A DNA stretch of 64,000 bases from Callipepla californica brunnescens. Lineage: Eukaryota; Chordata; Aves; Galliformes; Odontophoridae. The notes below the pieces were generated by a model. It saw only the letters and a list, made by a program, of their open reading frames with translations. It was not told where the DNA came from and ran no database searches. The stretch is taken from positions 4,100,335 through 4,164,334 of the forward strand of contig JALIRH010000042.1 of NCBI GenBank assembly GCA_023055505.1, written 5' to 3'. A program made the position numbers and the translations under genes. Every line of letters starts with the position of its first letter. Position 1 is the stretch's first letter. Positions 38,001-48,003 of this stretch are shown piece after piece.

Positions 38001-41000
38001 ATTCCAATTTAACTAAGCTGTCTCCCTAAGAATGAGAATGGAGGTGGTGCTGATGTGGGTAGAGCTCATCAAGAGGCACGGAGCCCCTTGCTCTGTGGAA
38101 ATGAAAAGGGTTTCAACAATCAAGAGTGGATTCTTGAGAGGTGGGAAAGAAAACAAGAAATTGTTCCAACAGCGGTGGGATAATGTTTCAGCCTTTCGGA
38201 TCAGAACTGGATGTACTTTAGGGTCTTCTTTCACAGTTCTTATTCCACCTCAGAAGTAGAGTTGAGGTGGATCGTGCATTTGTTGCCACTTAAAAGAGAG
38301 AGAAACAGAGGAGAAGCTTGCAAAGCTTCTCAGAGCCCTTTAGCTGTTGCAGGATAACTATGAATCTCTTCTCAGCCTCAGCTTTATACATCTCAGTTGT
38401 ACTGGCATGGATCTGTAACGCAGAGTGTGTGTCTACCAGAGCACAGGGGGGCATGGGGTCTCAGCCCATGGGAGGGGGCTGCCTTCCAGCCTGTTCCCTC
38501 CATCTCCACGTCACTGTTGATGGATGTGTGTCACTCTAGTAGTGTAATGATACCTAGCGGTGTGGTAGCTGACAAGTTCAGATTAAACTCTATTAATAAG
38601 TGGGCAATTTATTAATGGTATGTGCTTCAAAGTCCAGGAGCACTCAGCTACGCTGGCTACGCCCTAAGATCTTCTAGATTTATGTAAGCAAACATGAAAT
38701 CAGGTTCCAAGATGTGTATTTTTGGCCTTCAGCTCATTATTTAAAGGTATCATTAGCTGTTTCTATTCCAAAGCAGCCTACTGTGCATGGTGTGGCAGGG
38801 AGCTGAGCAAGGGCAGTGTGGACTTGAAAGGTCCACACTCTCCATCAGTTGGGAATATCAGTTGGGAGATCTGCTGTACCCCTCGGGCCTTCAGAAAGAG
38901 GATTGAAGTTCCTGACGTGTCAGAGGATGAGAGGCTGACTCAAGGAGAAGAGGGGTAAATAGCAAAGTAAGTGGGATTATGGCAGGAGAAGGTCTGCTTA
39001 TTTTGTAGCAGGGTCATATATGTCTGGACCTGCACACTGTAGCAGCTGCATTTTTCCAGCACTGGAAGTCATGAGACATTGCTGATGTGTCTCTTAGATG
39101 TCCAATGCCATGAGCCAATTGATCGGGGTTAAGGAGAAAGGTTTGCCTCGCATAGCACGGCTGCTGCAGTCCAACAGCTCCGAAGTGGTCCGGTCTGGTG
39201 CTTCTCTGCTGAGCAACATGTCCCGACATCCTATCCTGCACAAAACTATGGGTAAGTAGTTTTTAGCACAGTAGGTTCCAGCACAATGTCTAGTTTCTAC
39301 CTCTCTAACATCTGGCCACCTCGCTTTATAAACCCTAAAACAAGATTCATCCAAGCTCCCATACTGCGCAAACGGTGTTGTTTGTTCAGGTGATGTAAGC
39401 AGGCTTAACACAGTACATGCTCTCAGCCTTTACAAGCAGGTGTTATGCTCTATGGGTAATTAATCTGCAGGGTCAGGAGGATGGAGTGTGGATGATGGTG
39501 GTGAACTGAGCCAGATTTGGCCAAAATCATTACCTTTCCAGAGGTTCTCATTGTAGCTCTGGAAAAAAAAACCCTCAAGCTATTGTGCTGTTCTCATCCA
39601 GCATTGTTAGTGCCTCCTTTGGGGAATAACATCTCATTCTTGCGCTGAATAATGCTAACACAAATAATTTCATTCACCTGTGCTGGGTTTATTTAAATGT
39701 TGATTGGAACATTCCACCTCTTTAGCTCACCAGGTGCTCCCAGATGTATCACGTCTCCTGTCATTCCAGTCTGGAAATACCAACAGCTATGGCGAGATCA
39801 TGACATCAGCTTGTTACACTCTGAGGAACCTCATCATGTCCAACCCACACCTGGGAAAGTGTTACTTGACAAGCAACATGCTCAATAATGTAGTAAGCCT
39901 GTGCCGAAATGGGTGAGTCTGGGGCAGAAGGCGTGGAAAAGGTCTCAGGAAATTTGCTGCTCTGCTGGGCAAAGCATACTGCTTAGCTTGGATGTTCACA
40001 CTGGTTCATCCTTTGGTTGGAGCATTCAGCTCAAAGAGCTGTGGTGAAGTGTGTACGTATTTTATAAGTAGATCCTCTGGTCTACCCACCCGTTCTCCAT
40101 GAATGTCAACAGCTGAGCGGTCTCAATGTATTTTACCAATTTTCCTTTCAGGAATGGTTTGAGTTTTGCGCCCTTTATAGTCCCATGCAAAACTAATCGA
40201 CTCTTGCCAAATGGCTTGCTCATTTCTGGCCCAATTGGAGCTTGAAGTCTTTGACCATATCTCTCATCTCTCCTCCCTTCTTGCTTTGTTCTAAAATACC
40301 TTATGCAAGCAGCCTATTGTTTTCTGTTATGAAGACATTCACATGCCTTCTCCATCATCTTTTGACAAACCACTTACAATTTACCTCTCATTCTGTGGCA
40401 GCAAAGAGATTCTCAGTCATTACCAGTGGCCTCTCTGTTTGGGTTGGACTTCAGCCAGCAAATATCAGTCACTTTGCTGCTTTTATATGCTTCCACTCTG
40501 CAACAAGCTCAATTAACACCAAACCCTGCCCTCTTCTAAGTCTTCATTGTTATGAATGGCATTAACTTCTGCCTGTAGTCCTGCTTGGGCTCCCTCAGAC
40601 CGGTCGTGGGCTCATTACTGCTTCTGCAGAGCATTGCACAATCAGGGCCGTGCATACCTTAATTGTCTCCGCTCTTCAGCGTGATGAGCTTTGTTTCCAG
40701 TGACTCACTGACTGTGAGAGTTACTAAACTCCCGAGAAGTCTTTGGTGTATTTCTCCTGACTGTATCACAAACTCCTTCTGAGAATTTGCACTGTTCCTT
40801 CTACTTCACTATATGTTTCTGTCCCATGGATTTCTGTGCTGTCCTTACAAAAAAAAAGAAATGCCAGCATTTACATCTGGGACTCATCTTGCTTATTCCA
40901 ACCATATTCAGATTGTTCCATAGAACAGGTACAAAAGCCATGTCCCTTCTAATATTGGAGTGCACCCTGTGAGCATTTTGCAGAGCTTTCTCTGTGGCTT

Positions 41001-43722
41001 TGCCTCGGTTTCCCCACAGGCACTCTTGTAGTCGCGTTTTAGAAATAGCAGATGAGATATGGGTGCTTTCCTTACTCACGTTCCCCCCAGATGCCCATCA
41101 GCACCCCCCAGAGTTGGGTTCCTTTCCCTCGATGCTCTGTGTAGCTGTATTCTCAGTGAAAGGCATAAACAGTTCCACAGTTTATCTGATTGCTGTGGTT
41201 TCTTCTCCTTCCTGGTGCATCCCAATTAGATAATTGTCTCAGTCTCCTGCATATATCCTCCTCTATGACACAGCCTTCATGGTTATGATGGCGTGTGCTC
41301 ACTCAGTTATTTTCAATTCAAGTTAGCAAAATATTGATTGTCGTCTTCTTTTTGGTGGTTGTTTCTGAAAATCAAGCTACATTTACTGACTTATTGCTGT
41401 ATCCTATTCATCTTTCTTCTGCAGCTGTCTGTTCACATCTAATGCCATTTGTGAAAAGCCAGTTCTTGAAATGAGCTTTGATTTCCAGGCAGCTTGCTTT
41501 GAGAAAACTCTCCTCTAAATCAGCTGTCCTTGATATTCTGTTCCATGGTACACACTGCAGCGTTAAAAGGTGTTCCCAGCTCTTTCACTTAGGATATGAG
41601 CAAATATATCCCTGAAAAAACGTGTGTCCAGGTCACGATCTGATCCTCACTACCTCTGTGTTCATTGCTTTTCAATGGTTGTTTGGCCAGATGCTAATTT
41701 TCAGCCACATTTTTTTTGGCATGGTCATTCTGATGATAGAGCTTGGGATGGTCAGAACCATTTTGCAATAAAACCTCCTTCTCTTTGCCCAAAACATTGC
41801 TCAAGAATTTCTCGTTGTGCGCTGCTCTTCCAGTCCTCCAGGCAGCACCAACAGCACGATCTGCATTGCTCGTGGTTGTTCTGATCAGATTGTGTGGTCA
41901 TTTCTTGTAGGCTGGAAGATTTTTGGTACTATCTGCTGTGTTAGAGAAACACCCCAGACCTCCTCATTGGGTTTTCACACTCATAGGGTTCTGCCATAGC
42001 CCAGTGCACTGTTTGGAGGACACAACTTTTGCATAGAAATGGAAGATCATAGGGTCATGGAATCACTGAAGTTGGAAAAGACCTCTAAGGTCACCAAGTC
42101 CAACCCCAGCTCATCCCCACCGTGCCCACTAACCATGTCCCTCAGTGCCACATCTGTCCTCTTCTTGAAGGCCTCCAGGGGTGGTGGATTTGTGGGGTTG
42201 TACCATGCTGGGAGCCAGGGAGGGTCTGATCCTGCTCCCCATGGCTGGGTTAGGCTGGGGCTGTCACAGGGCTCAGGACTCTCCCATGGGCAGGATGTGG
42301 TCCAGCAGATCAGGAGCAGCGATAACAACTGGCACTGAGGTTTAGATCTGGGTTGTCATATGAAATGTTCCAAAATTATAGAAGATACTGTTATGACTCA
42401 TGGTTTCGGAGCTGTTACGTGAGCAAGTATCTATTAACTTGTGCTGAGCAAGGACTTCTGGTTGCAGTTGTTATTGTGAGCGCAGAGCCCTTCCCTGTGC
42501 TGCCCTCCTCAGGGATTCACCCACAACGTCCCCACGGAGTCCATGTTGGCACCACTTCACTTCTTTGCCCTTCCAAATTCCACACTCCAAAAGCACTTTT
42601 TTAGCTCTGTTCTTGTGCTCAGATCTTCCCCTTCTGTTTGATCTGTTCTGGTCCCTGAGCGCGTTGTCCCTTAACACTGAAGGACTGCACTCAGTGATGG
42701 GTCCCTTCCACCTGGGGATGTTTGGTGGTCCTGTGGTTTCATTGGCAGTCATCTGTCAGGCCAGTGAGCACCCAGCTGGAGATAGCTCCTGGTGCTGCTT
42801 TGTGGCTAAATGTAACTCCTCCATTTTGCTTTCACCTTCCCAGCTCCTGTCCAAAAGCAGCTGAAGCTGCTCGCCTCCTCCTGACAGACTTCTGGTCCAA
42901 CAGGGAGCTCCAGAGTGTGCTCAAGCAGGTAAGGAGAACACCTATGCATTCTGGCTGCTGGCATGGCCACGGTTTTGACTCACTTCATCAGGTTGCAGAG
43001 GTCTTTGCAAGGCTCCTCCTCCCTTCTCTCCCATTTTCTTCTGCACCCCATAGCTCTACCCTGTGGTCACATCACCCCTACAGTCAGGATAACCTCTCCA
43101 GCCCCTAAGAGGAACATTTAGGATTTGTTTTACTCCCTGCAACAGAAACTGCAGAAGTGCTGCACAGCCAAGGCACGGAGCCAGCCCCCAGCACAGTGGC
43201 TCGCTTTGAAGCAGATGGGATTTTCCAGCTCACCAACAGCAGCACCTGCAGAGAGCAAAGGGCTAAATTAAAGAGAAGGAGTAACATCCACAAAGGGGAA
43301 TACCCTGGGGGCAGGAAGGCAGAGGGAGCCTGAATATTGTTCTTCTCTTAACGGTGAGGGACTTTCTCTGTAGGAGCTGGTGCAGCTTTGCACCAGTGCT
43401 GCCGGCTTGTTTTGGTGGGGCTGAGTCACACAGATGCTCCTGCAGATGCAAGAAATGTGAGGTCCATCCATGAAGGTGACCGTCCATTTGTTGAGGACAC
43501 AAAAGAGAGCAGAGCAGTCTGTTTGAGGATGGAGCATGCTTTTGAGGATGCTTTTGAGTTGGCCAAGGGGGGTCACCCACGGCAGTTGATAGCTATCCAC
43601 TCTGAAAGCAATGCACGTTCACTGCACTCTGTATCCACCTGCTTTTTCAGCAAGGATTTGATAAGAACATGATGGGATCTTTAGCTGGGACGACCTTCAG
43701 GACCCTTCCCTCCAGATTTTAG
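13855..43722 (+). CDS. PKP1: PKP1: plakophilin-1, complete coding sequence in 13 exons
   Basis: Coding exons: 13855-14056, 18045-18145, 25847-26271, 31698-31842, 33266-33473, 34049-34226, 36183-36297, 36414-36569, 36673-36849, 39098-39251, 39726-39912, 42844-42928 and 43651-43722. Together they total 2205 nt, or 734 residues plus TAG; human plakophilin-1a has 726. The protein is an armadillo-repeat component of the desmosomal plaque. Family knowledge: the N-terminal head recruits desmoplakin, desmoglein and keratins, and the protein also shuttles to the nucleus. Seen here: a head of about 240 residues in exons 1-3, opening HSPLKTALAYECFQDQ and including RSEPDLYC. It is followed by armadillo repeats across exons 4-12 (QNVQRAAAGALRNLVF, GLLWNLSSTDELKEEL, ACAGALQNLTAS) and a short tail ending SRF. 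All exon phases join without a shift. The 21-residue insert of human isoform 1b was not seen. Identification is firm. Confidence 0.97.
15884..16045 (-). mobile_element. CR1 LINE fragment
   Basis: Reverse-oriented CR1 tail: 'ccatggaatggttgggttggaagggacct' followed by 'ctggttccccaccagctcaggctgcccc' and 'acacctccagggtcagggcaccc'. This is the complement of the standard CR1 3' end. Confidence 0.85.
16520..16590 (+). mobile_element. CR1 3' tail fragment
   Basis: The string 'ggttgggcttgctgatcttagacc...ccaaccttcatgattct...atgattct' matches the last ~60 bases of a plus-oriented CR1, including its degenerate ATTCT terminal repeats. Confidence 0.75.
16728..16863. promoter_or_regulatory. Motif cluster in PKP1 intron 1 (possible enhancer)
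   Basis: TGAGTCA (16728-16734) and TGACTCA (16771-16777) are two consensus AP-1 sites 43 bases apart. They are followed by GGAAATTCC near 16790-16798 and TTCCCAGGAA near 16853-16862. AP-1 pairs are common in epithelial enhancers. The call rests on motif clustering only. Confidence 0.25.
18045..18145 (+). CDS. PKP1: PKP1 exon 2
   Basis: Acceptor tttgcag ends at 18044 and donor GTAAGA starts at 18146; it enters in phase 1 and leaves in phase 0. It encodes SMYDCVADGYGYG, SYYTK and SSWGYP (residues 68-101), matching the mammalian head domain. Confidence 0.95.
18598..18745 (-). mobile_element. CR1 LINE fragment
   Basis: The order 'aaatcgtagaatccttagggctggaggatacctcagaaatcccc', 'cagtgccatatctccaggga', 'ccaccacctccctgggca' is a reverse-oriented CR1 3' region. 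Confidence 0.8.
21060..21185 (-). mobile_element. CR1 LINE fragment
   Basis: The order 'cacagaatcagagggtcatgaa...aagacctccgagatcccc', 'aagtccacccc', 'tgtccctcagggccacatctccatgctcctt' is a reverse-oriented CR1 3' region. Confidence 0.8.
23903..23965 (-). mobile_element. CR1 tail fragment
   Basis: The string 'tcacagggtatcccaaattggatgggacctgtaaggatctttgagtgcagctcctc' matches the complement of a CR1 tail subtype common in galliforms. Confidence 0.75.
25570..25700 (+). mobile_element. CR1 3' tail fragment(s)
   Basis: 'gggtctctttcagtccaaaccattcca', then 'gggttggatttgatgatcgttatggatccccttctaacttgggatgttcagcgattcc', reads as plus-oriented CR1 tail sequence, possibly duplicated. It ends about 150 bases before PKP1 exon 3. 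Confidence 0.75.
25847..26271 (+). CDS. PKP1: PKP1 exon 3: most of the head domain
   Basis: Acceptor gcctag ends at 25846 and donor GTAAGT starts at 26272; it enters in phase 0 and leaves in phase 2. Residues 102-242 include MYNGTLKRD, SSYSQMEGW, IKSSRSEPDLYCE and RGTLRK. The RSEPDLYC block is a hallmark of the plakophilin-1 head. Confidence 0.96.
26272..31697 (+). other. PKP1: PKP1 intron 3
   Basis: A 5.4-kb intron without recognised exons or clear CR1 copies. It has a GGTTT-type short repeat at 29036-29052 and an unusually AT-rich, motif-dense stretch at about 30460-30780 that stands out from its GC-richer flanks. Confidence 0.65.
29036..29052. repeat. (GGTTT)n short tandem repeat
   Basis: Three to four consecutive ggttt units are seen directly. 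Confidence 0.7.
31698..31842 (+). CDS. PKP1: PKP1 exon 4: start of armadillo region
   Basis: Acceptor acacag ends at 31697 and donor GTGAGC starts at 31843; it enters in phase 2 and leaves in phase 0. It encodes ICGDEIDGG, MTIQKAIQLL, YQAMGAYYLQHTCFQDESAK (residues 243-291), the first armadillo repeat. Confidence 0.96.
33266..33473 (+). CDS. PKP1: PKP1 exon 5: armadillo repeats
   Basis: Acceptor gtccag ends at 33265 and donor GTATAC starts at 33474; it enters in phase 0 and leaves in phase 1. It encodes LGGIAKLVELLRS, NVQRAAAGALRNLVF, ETRRQNGIRECVSLLRR and EIQKQLT (residues 292-360). Confidence 0.97.
34049..34226 (+). CDS. PKP1: PKP1 exon 6: armadillo repeats
   Basis: Acceptor tcctag ends at 34048 and donor GTGAGT starts at 34227; it enters in phase 1 and leaves in phase 2. 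It encodes GLLWNLSSTDELKEEL, VIIPFSGWSDGG and DPEVFFNATGCL (residues 361-419). In human the 1b-specific insert follows this exon. Confidence 0.96.
34227..36182 (+). other. PKP1: PKP1 intron 6
   Basis: A 2-kb intron at the site where human PKP1b gains a 21-residue exon. I saw no in-frame exon with matching sequence. A short AT-rich block (34850-34900) is the only local anomaly. Confidence 0.6.
36183..36297 (+). CDS. PKP1: PKP1 exon 7: armadillo repeat
   Basis: Acceptor cttcag ends at 36182 and donor GTACCA starts at 36298; it enters in phase 2 and leaves in phase 0. It encodes NLSSADMGRQTMRNYPGL and DSVMTYAQNCVASN (residues 420-458). Confidence 0.96.
36414..36569 (+). CDS. PKP1: PKP1 exon 8: armadillo repeat and loop
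   Basis: Acceptor tttcag ends at 36413 and donor GTAAGA starts at 36570; both ends are phase 0 (52 codons). It encodes SVENCICILHNLSYRLDAEV and a variable loop ending NSRSGKME (residues 459-510). Confidence 0.96.
36673..36849 (+). CDS. PKP1: PKP1 exon 9: armadillo repeat
   Basis: Acceptor tgtag ends at 36672 and donor GTAAGC starts at 36850; both ends are phase 0 (59 codons). It encodes PLPEED, KGPSWLYHSDAIRTYLSLM and ATLEACAGALQNLTAS (residues 511-569). Confidence 0.97.
36850..39097 (+). other. PKP1: PKP1 intron 9
   Basis: A 2.2-kb intron with a plus-oriented CR1 fragment near its 5' end. The rest is ordinary intronic sequence with no exon candidate. Confidence 0.6.
37095..37372 (+). mobile_element. 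CR1 LINE fragment (3' end)
   Basis: The order 'ggtggtttcaaactaaaagagagatttagattggatataaggaaaaagctctt', 'gtgaggtactgcacaggctgcccagagaggcagt', 'ccccatccctgcaga' and 'caaaccattctgtgattct' is a clear plus-oriented CR1 3' region. Confidence 0.9.
39098..39251 (+). CDS. PKP1: PKP1 exon 10: armadillo repeat
   Basis: Acceptor ctctTAG ends at 39097 and donor GTAAGT starts at 39252; it enters in phase 0 and leaves in phase 1. It encodes MSNAMSQLIGVKEKGLPRIA, RLLQSNSSEVVRSGASLLSN and MSRHPILHKTM (residues 570-620). Confidence 0.97.
39726..39912 (+). CDS. PKP1: PKP1 exon 11: armadillo repeat
   Basis: Acceptor ctttag ends at 39725 and donor GTGAGT starts at 39913; it enters in phase 1 and leaves in phase 2. 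It encodes HQVLPDVSRLL, SGNTNSYGEIMTSACYTLRN and NMLNNVVSLCRN (residues 621-682). Confidence 0.95.
39913..42843 (+). other. PKP1: PKP1 intron 11
   Basis: A 2.9-kb, T-rich intron with one reverse CR1 fragment (42045-42250) and no exon candidate. Confidence 0.65.
42045..42250 (-). mobile_element. CR1 LINE fragment
   Basis: 'agatcatagggtcatggaatcactgaagttggaaaagacctctaaggtcaccaagtccaacc' followed by 'gtgcccactaaccatgtccctcagtgccacatct' and 'ttcttgaaggcctccaggggtggtg' is a well-preserved reverse-oriented CR1 3' region. Confidence 0.9.
42844..42928 (+). CDS. PKP1: PKP1 exon 12: last armadillo repeat
   Basis: Acceptor ttcccag ends at 42843 and donor GTAAGG starts at 42929; it enters in phase 2 and leaves in phase 0. 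It encodes CPKAAEAARLLLTDFW and NRELQSVLKQ (residues 683-711). Confidence 0.97.
43651..43722 (+). CDS. PKP1: PKP1 exon 13: C-terminal tail and stop
   Basis: Acceptor tttttcag ends at 43650. It encodes QGFDKNMMGSLAG and ends SRF with TAG at 43720-43722, aligning with the mammalian C-terminus. The exon continues as UTR to a CAG|GTAAGA donor at 43752, 29 nt after the stop. Confidence 0.97.
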   Translation, partial: QGFDKNMMGSLAGTTFRTLPSRF

Positions 43723-44068
43723 GAGCCTCTCCACACATGTTTGGGCTGCAGGTAAGAATGGGGCCCTCATCCATGGGGAAGAGGTGACACAGGGGCAAAG
43801 AAACTGGGAACAGGCCAAGGGAAAAGAGTAGAAGTTGGGTATGAATGAAAAGAAAAGATATTTTCAATGCTTTAATGTCTGGGCCTCTCTTTTTCTGTTT
43901 TATTTCATTTCAGAATTTTGAATTGGTTCATCTCCAGGAAGACAAACCCGTTCACAACTGCTTAGGATGTTAACAATGTAGAGCGTTTGTGAGTTCAACT
44001 CAACTGTAAAGCAATCCAAACATAAGGATTTCATGTGGATGATACTGATATTTTTAAGCATCTTCTTC

Positions 44069-44085
44069 TTTTTTTTTTTTTTTTT
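44069..44085. repeat. Poly(T) run
   Basis: A T homopolymer of about 16-17 bases within the PKP1 3'UTR, seen directly. Confidence 0.8.
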
Positions 44086-45779
44086 GGAGAGGGGGAGGGG
44101 GAGCAGAAGGGACTTTTATTGAGGTTATAGTTTCTTGATGTCAATATTTTATTGTTGTTTTGGTTTTGTTTTGTTTTGTTTTTTTTGCAAAGAGTGTGTC
44201 TGTGTAACTGTGTCCACATCGCTGTGCGTGTGCAGACAATGTGCACCCCCAGCGAGGAGGGCTGAGTCCCCACCAAAACTCAGTGTCATTTGTGCAGTTT
44301 CTGCCCCTTTGCAGTTTGGACCATCCCCACCCGATCCGTGTACCGAATGCTGCTGCACCAAATTGTTGTCACAACCTATTTTCACCCAGAAGTGCAAAAA
44401 TTGCCAGTTTTACATTGTCCCCGTGTCACATATGGCTGTTACAAACAGATACACACAATACTTTTCTTTACAAAGGCTGCTTCTTCCTAACGTTTATGAA
44501 CATGGGCTTCTTTTCTGCTTCTGGTTTTTTCTCCTATAAGCTCTCATAGTTATTAGTATTTCCTCTTCTGTCCCTTGAACTCTTTCTCTCAAGAAGCAAA
44601 TTGTCGGCTGCTGATTCTCCCCTGGCACTCTGCAGCTGCTCTCTGAAGTTGTATGGACAGTGCCAGCACAGAGTGAGGGATGTGGCTTTGTTTGTATGGA
44701 GCAACTGTAAGGAGACAGCACAAATGGAAAAGCATGTGAGAAATGTGAGCTGAAGGGGGAGGATCAGAAAAGGATGTGCTGCAGGGGCACGGAGCTCCCT
44801 GTGTGATATGGAGGGTGCAGGAGGTGTTGGTTATGGAGCTGAGTCTGGGCAGGGAGAAGCAGTCTCGTGTTTGCAGGGGTCAGCTCCTCGCTCGGTGACA
44901 GCTGGGGTGTCCCACTGACCTGGCAGGCCTGTCCCCAGCTCGGCTCTGGGTAACATCATCCCCACTCAGAGCACATGGCATGGAGCGAGAGGAGTGCCTT
45001 CTCCTCTTGGTCTACAAAGGGTGGCTCAGCCTCGTGCACTTTAATGAGCAACAGCTATTTGCTTGCGTTCACCCACGTTCAGTCGAGAGCTTTCTGTGCA
45101 GAGCTCCCAGCCAAATGAAAGAGCAAAAAGCACCTTTGAAGTGGAGAGCTGGAACCAGGCGAATCCGGTAGGACAGTTTCAGGAGCATTTAGACAGCAGT
45201 GGAGGAGCCCAGGCCTGTGGGCATGCCCTCACCACGGCTGCCAGCTGTTGCGTAGCTGGGTGGATGTCCTCATTTCATGGTTCAGATGGTTTTTGGCAGG
45301 ACCCAACGCTATGGACGTCCAGGAGGGCTGTGGTGTCCGCGTGAAGGGTTGCTGCAGTTTTGCTTTAGGATTCCGTTGCGTGCAGTTTTGCATTCAGATT
45401 TGTTACTGTAATTACACGTTAGGCAGAAGTCCTGGGAGCTAGTGTTTTTGTTTTTTTTCCCCTGTAAAATTAATTGGGAAAGCTAACTGCAAAATGTAAT
45501 GATGGAATATTGAGGAAATTCATTCTAATTGGCTGTTGTTTAAGCTTTACTTTAAAACAGTGCTGCTGCTTTCACCGGTAATGCCATTTACAGCGGCACT
45601 ATATTAGGCACAAAGAGCTGCAGTAATCATCCCACAATTAAATTTACAAGTACAGGAGGTTTCATTACAAAGCACTGAGCTCAAAGGATTGGATGCATCA
45701 TTCACATCAGCATTACTGGCACAGCAAAGCTGACAAAGTGATACAAACAAAACCTGTCTCCATCTGTGGAGATCTCTCA

Positions 45780-45905
45780 TGGAATCACAGAATTGAGTTG
45801 GAAGGGACCTTGGAAGGTCATCTGCTCCAACTTTCCTGCAGTAAGGTTGATGCTTATGATCAGCTCTTGGCTGGGTACAGCCCTGCAGGCCTGGATGCTC
45901 TCCCT
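45780..45905 (-). mobile_element. CR1 LINE fragment inside the PKP1 3'UTR
   Basis: 'ggaatcacagaattgagttggaagggaccttggaaggtcatctgctccaactttcctgcagtaaggttgatgc' is the complement of a CR1 tail. Its orientation is opposite to the host transcript. Confidence 0.85.
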
Positions 45906-46858
45906 GCTCTGAGCTGGGCAGCGCAGGGAGCTCAGTTTCCCTACAATGCTGCATGTTGCTGCTTTCATACCTCAGAATACAGCTAACACAGGAGAGCAGG
46001 GCTGAGCTGCGGCCCCTCTGACACTCCTGGGCTCTTTGCAGTTCTTTTTTTTCCTGAAGTTTCCAGGAAACTCTCTGATACTCAGCTCTCTTTCCCTCTC
46101 AGTCTCTCTTTGTTCAATCTGGACTATAGATTCTACCCACGTAGTGATGCTGCTGTCTGGCAGTGAAAGGAAAACCTCTGCTGTTGCTCATTCCCAGCAG
46201 TCTGGGGACCTTCTTTTCCAAACAACACTTCCCCAGGGGCAGAGCTCAGCACTTGGATGCTGCTCTCACTTTTTTCCACCGACGTTCCTCCTTCGAGGGG
46301 GGCTTTGCTTTGTAGGGGCAGTCTCCACGACACGCTGCTTGCTGAGCTGTGCTCCTGGTTTTTCCCTGTGTGAGAGGCAAGGCTGGGTGGACCTGCAGGG
46401 ATCCAGCTGGGGGCAGGTCTGCAGGACATGGGTTGGAGTGATGGAGGGCTACTGAGGAGGGAAGGACCCCAGCGAGCAGCACTCTGATCTCTGCCAGCAG
46501 CAGAATAAGAGCAATTGGGGCTTGATTAGTGCGCAGGACACACAACCATGTAAATAAATACCACACTTGTCTGTCCTGGGCTTAGCAGAGCTTTTTGGCC
46601 TGTTTTCTCTTAAATGCTTTGTTTGTTTTGTGTATGTACAATCCAACCCACCCCAGCATTTCAGAAGCCTCATGGACTGCGTGGAAGGCAGTAGGCAGTT
46701 TTATTCCTCCCTGACCACACACCAGTTTGAGACCACCTGAGCCTACCAGTCCATAGCTATACAGTGTATTCTGTAAGATATAGGTATGTGAGAATAATGT
46801 ATCAGAGTTTTGTTTTGGCTGTACTGTATGTATTTGCTTCATTGGTAAAGCTGAAATC

Positions 46859-46864
46859 AATAAA
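46859..46864 (+). promoter_or_regulatory. PKP1: PKP1 polyadenylation signal
   Basis: AATAAA follows a T/G-rich, conserved-looking stretch, with a TTGTTG-containing downstream region. An earlier AATAAA at 46553-46558 could be an alternative site. Cleavage is inferred near 46885. Confidence 0.75.
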
Positions 46865-47499
46865 AATCGCTGGAATTTCTTCAAGCCACTTGTTGCAGGT
46901 GGATTTATTTCTGTTGTCTGGCCGTGAGCTTTGCTGGGAGGGTTACCATGAGTTACCACTTCAGGCTGTGGAAGATTCACGTGCTGATGGTTTCATTTGG
47001 GTGTCACTGGGATGGGACCACATCAGCACAAATGACCTCGTGGTGCCACCACCCCATGCTGGAACTCAACCAAGCTCCCCTATCTGTGTTTCCCCAAGCA
47101 GAGGCACTGCTGTGGCATCCAGGTCCCATGTGGCACACTCCTCCAGAACACGTGGTATCCCGTACCAGAAACCCTGCCCCATTCAGACCCGGTGCAGGCA
47201 GAACAGCTTCAGCATATGCATGGCACCCGCAGACCATGGCCCCACAGCACTCACGCACCCACGCTCCAGGGCATCCCCACTGCGGGAGCCGGGGGTCAGG
47301 GAGAGCAGGAGTCCCATGTGAGGCACAGTGACTCATCCCCCATTTACCTTCCCTGCAACGTGCATGGCTTTGTGCTCCTCTATCGTATAACCCTCATTTG
47401 TATCTTTCCCACAGTCACGTCTCCTTGCAGATGTAATCTCACTGTGATGGAAGCTGCTGTCTATGCAGGATGATACTCAGCCCCTTTTCGGTTTTTTGC

Positions 47500-47645
47500 T
47501 CAGAGCTGTGGGTGCCCCATCCCTGGAGGTGCTCAAGGCCACGGATGGGGCCCTGGGCAGCCCAAGCTGGTGGGGATCAGCCAGACCACAGCAGGGGAGG
47601 AACCATATGAGCATGAAGGTCCTTTCCAACCCAACCCATGTGGTT
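47500..47645 (+). mobile_element. CR1 LINE fragment (3' end)
   Basis: 'agagctgtgggtgccccatccctggaggtgctcaaggcca', 'ggggccctgggcagcc' and 'aaggtcctttccaacccaaccca' give the plus-oriented CR1 tail in the correct order. Confidence 0.9.
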
Positions 47646-47949
47646 GATTTTTCACACTGAGTGACCTCAATCCAACCGTGCCTCAGTGATGCTCTTCCAG
47701 CTCCTGGTACAGCCTCCTGAGCCTCGGAAATCTTACACTGAGTGGGCAACCACTGCCCCTCATCTGGACCTGAGCAAAGCTTCAGCCAGTGCTGCAGGTC
47801 CTGGCTGGGATCCCAGGTGTCCCAAAGCTGTGAGGTGGGCACAGTGAGCTCTGCTCAGGCAGCTCAGTGCTGTCATACCTGGAGCAAAGCAGGAGCCCTG
47901 CCCCAGCCTGGTGCCCCCTGTGCCTGTGGAGAATTTCTGCAAATATAAT

Positions 47950-48003
47950 CGTGGAATCATAGAATGATTTGGGTGGAAAGGACCTCAAAGATCAGCTAGT
48001 TCC
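47950..48003 (-). mobile_element. CR1 tail fragment
   Basis: 'cgtggaatcatagaatgatttgggtggaaaggacctcaaagatcagctagttcc' is a reverse-oriented CR1 tail only about 50 bases long. Confidence 0.88.

Larger units (their letters stand above)
43723..46885 (+). other. PKP1: PKP1 3'UTR, split by an intron
   Basis: UTR in exon 13 covers 43723-43751. An intron from 43752 (GTAAGA) to 43913 (ttcatttcag) follows, then a terminal noncoding exon of about 3 kb from 43914. Human PKP1 is also recalled to end in a noncoding exon with a UTR of nearly 3 kb, which supports this. The UTR contains T-rich runs, an AT-rich block (45440-45720) and a reverse CR1 insertion. Confidence 0.75.
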
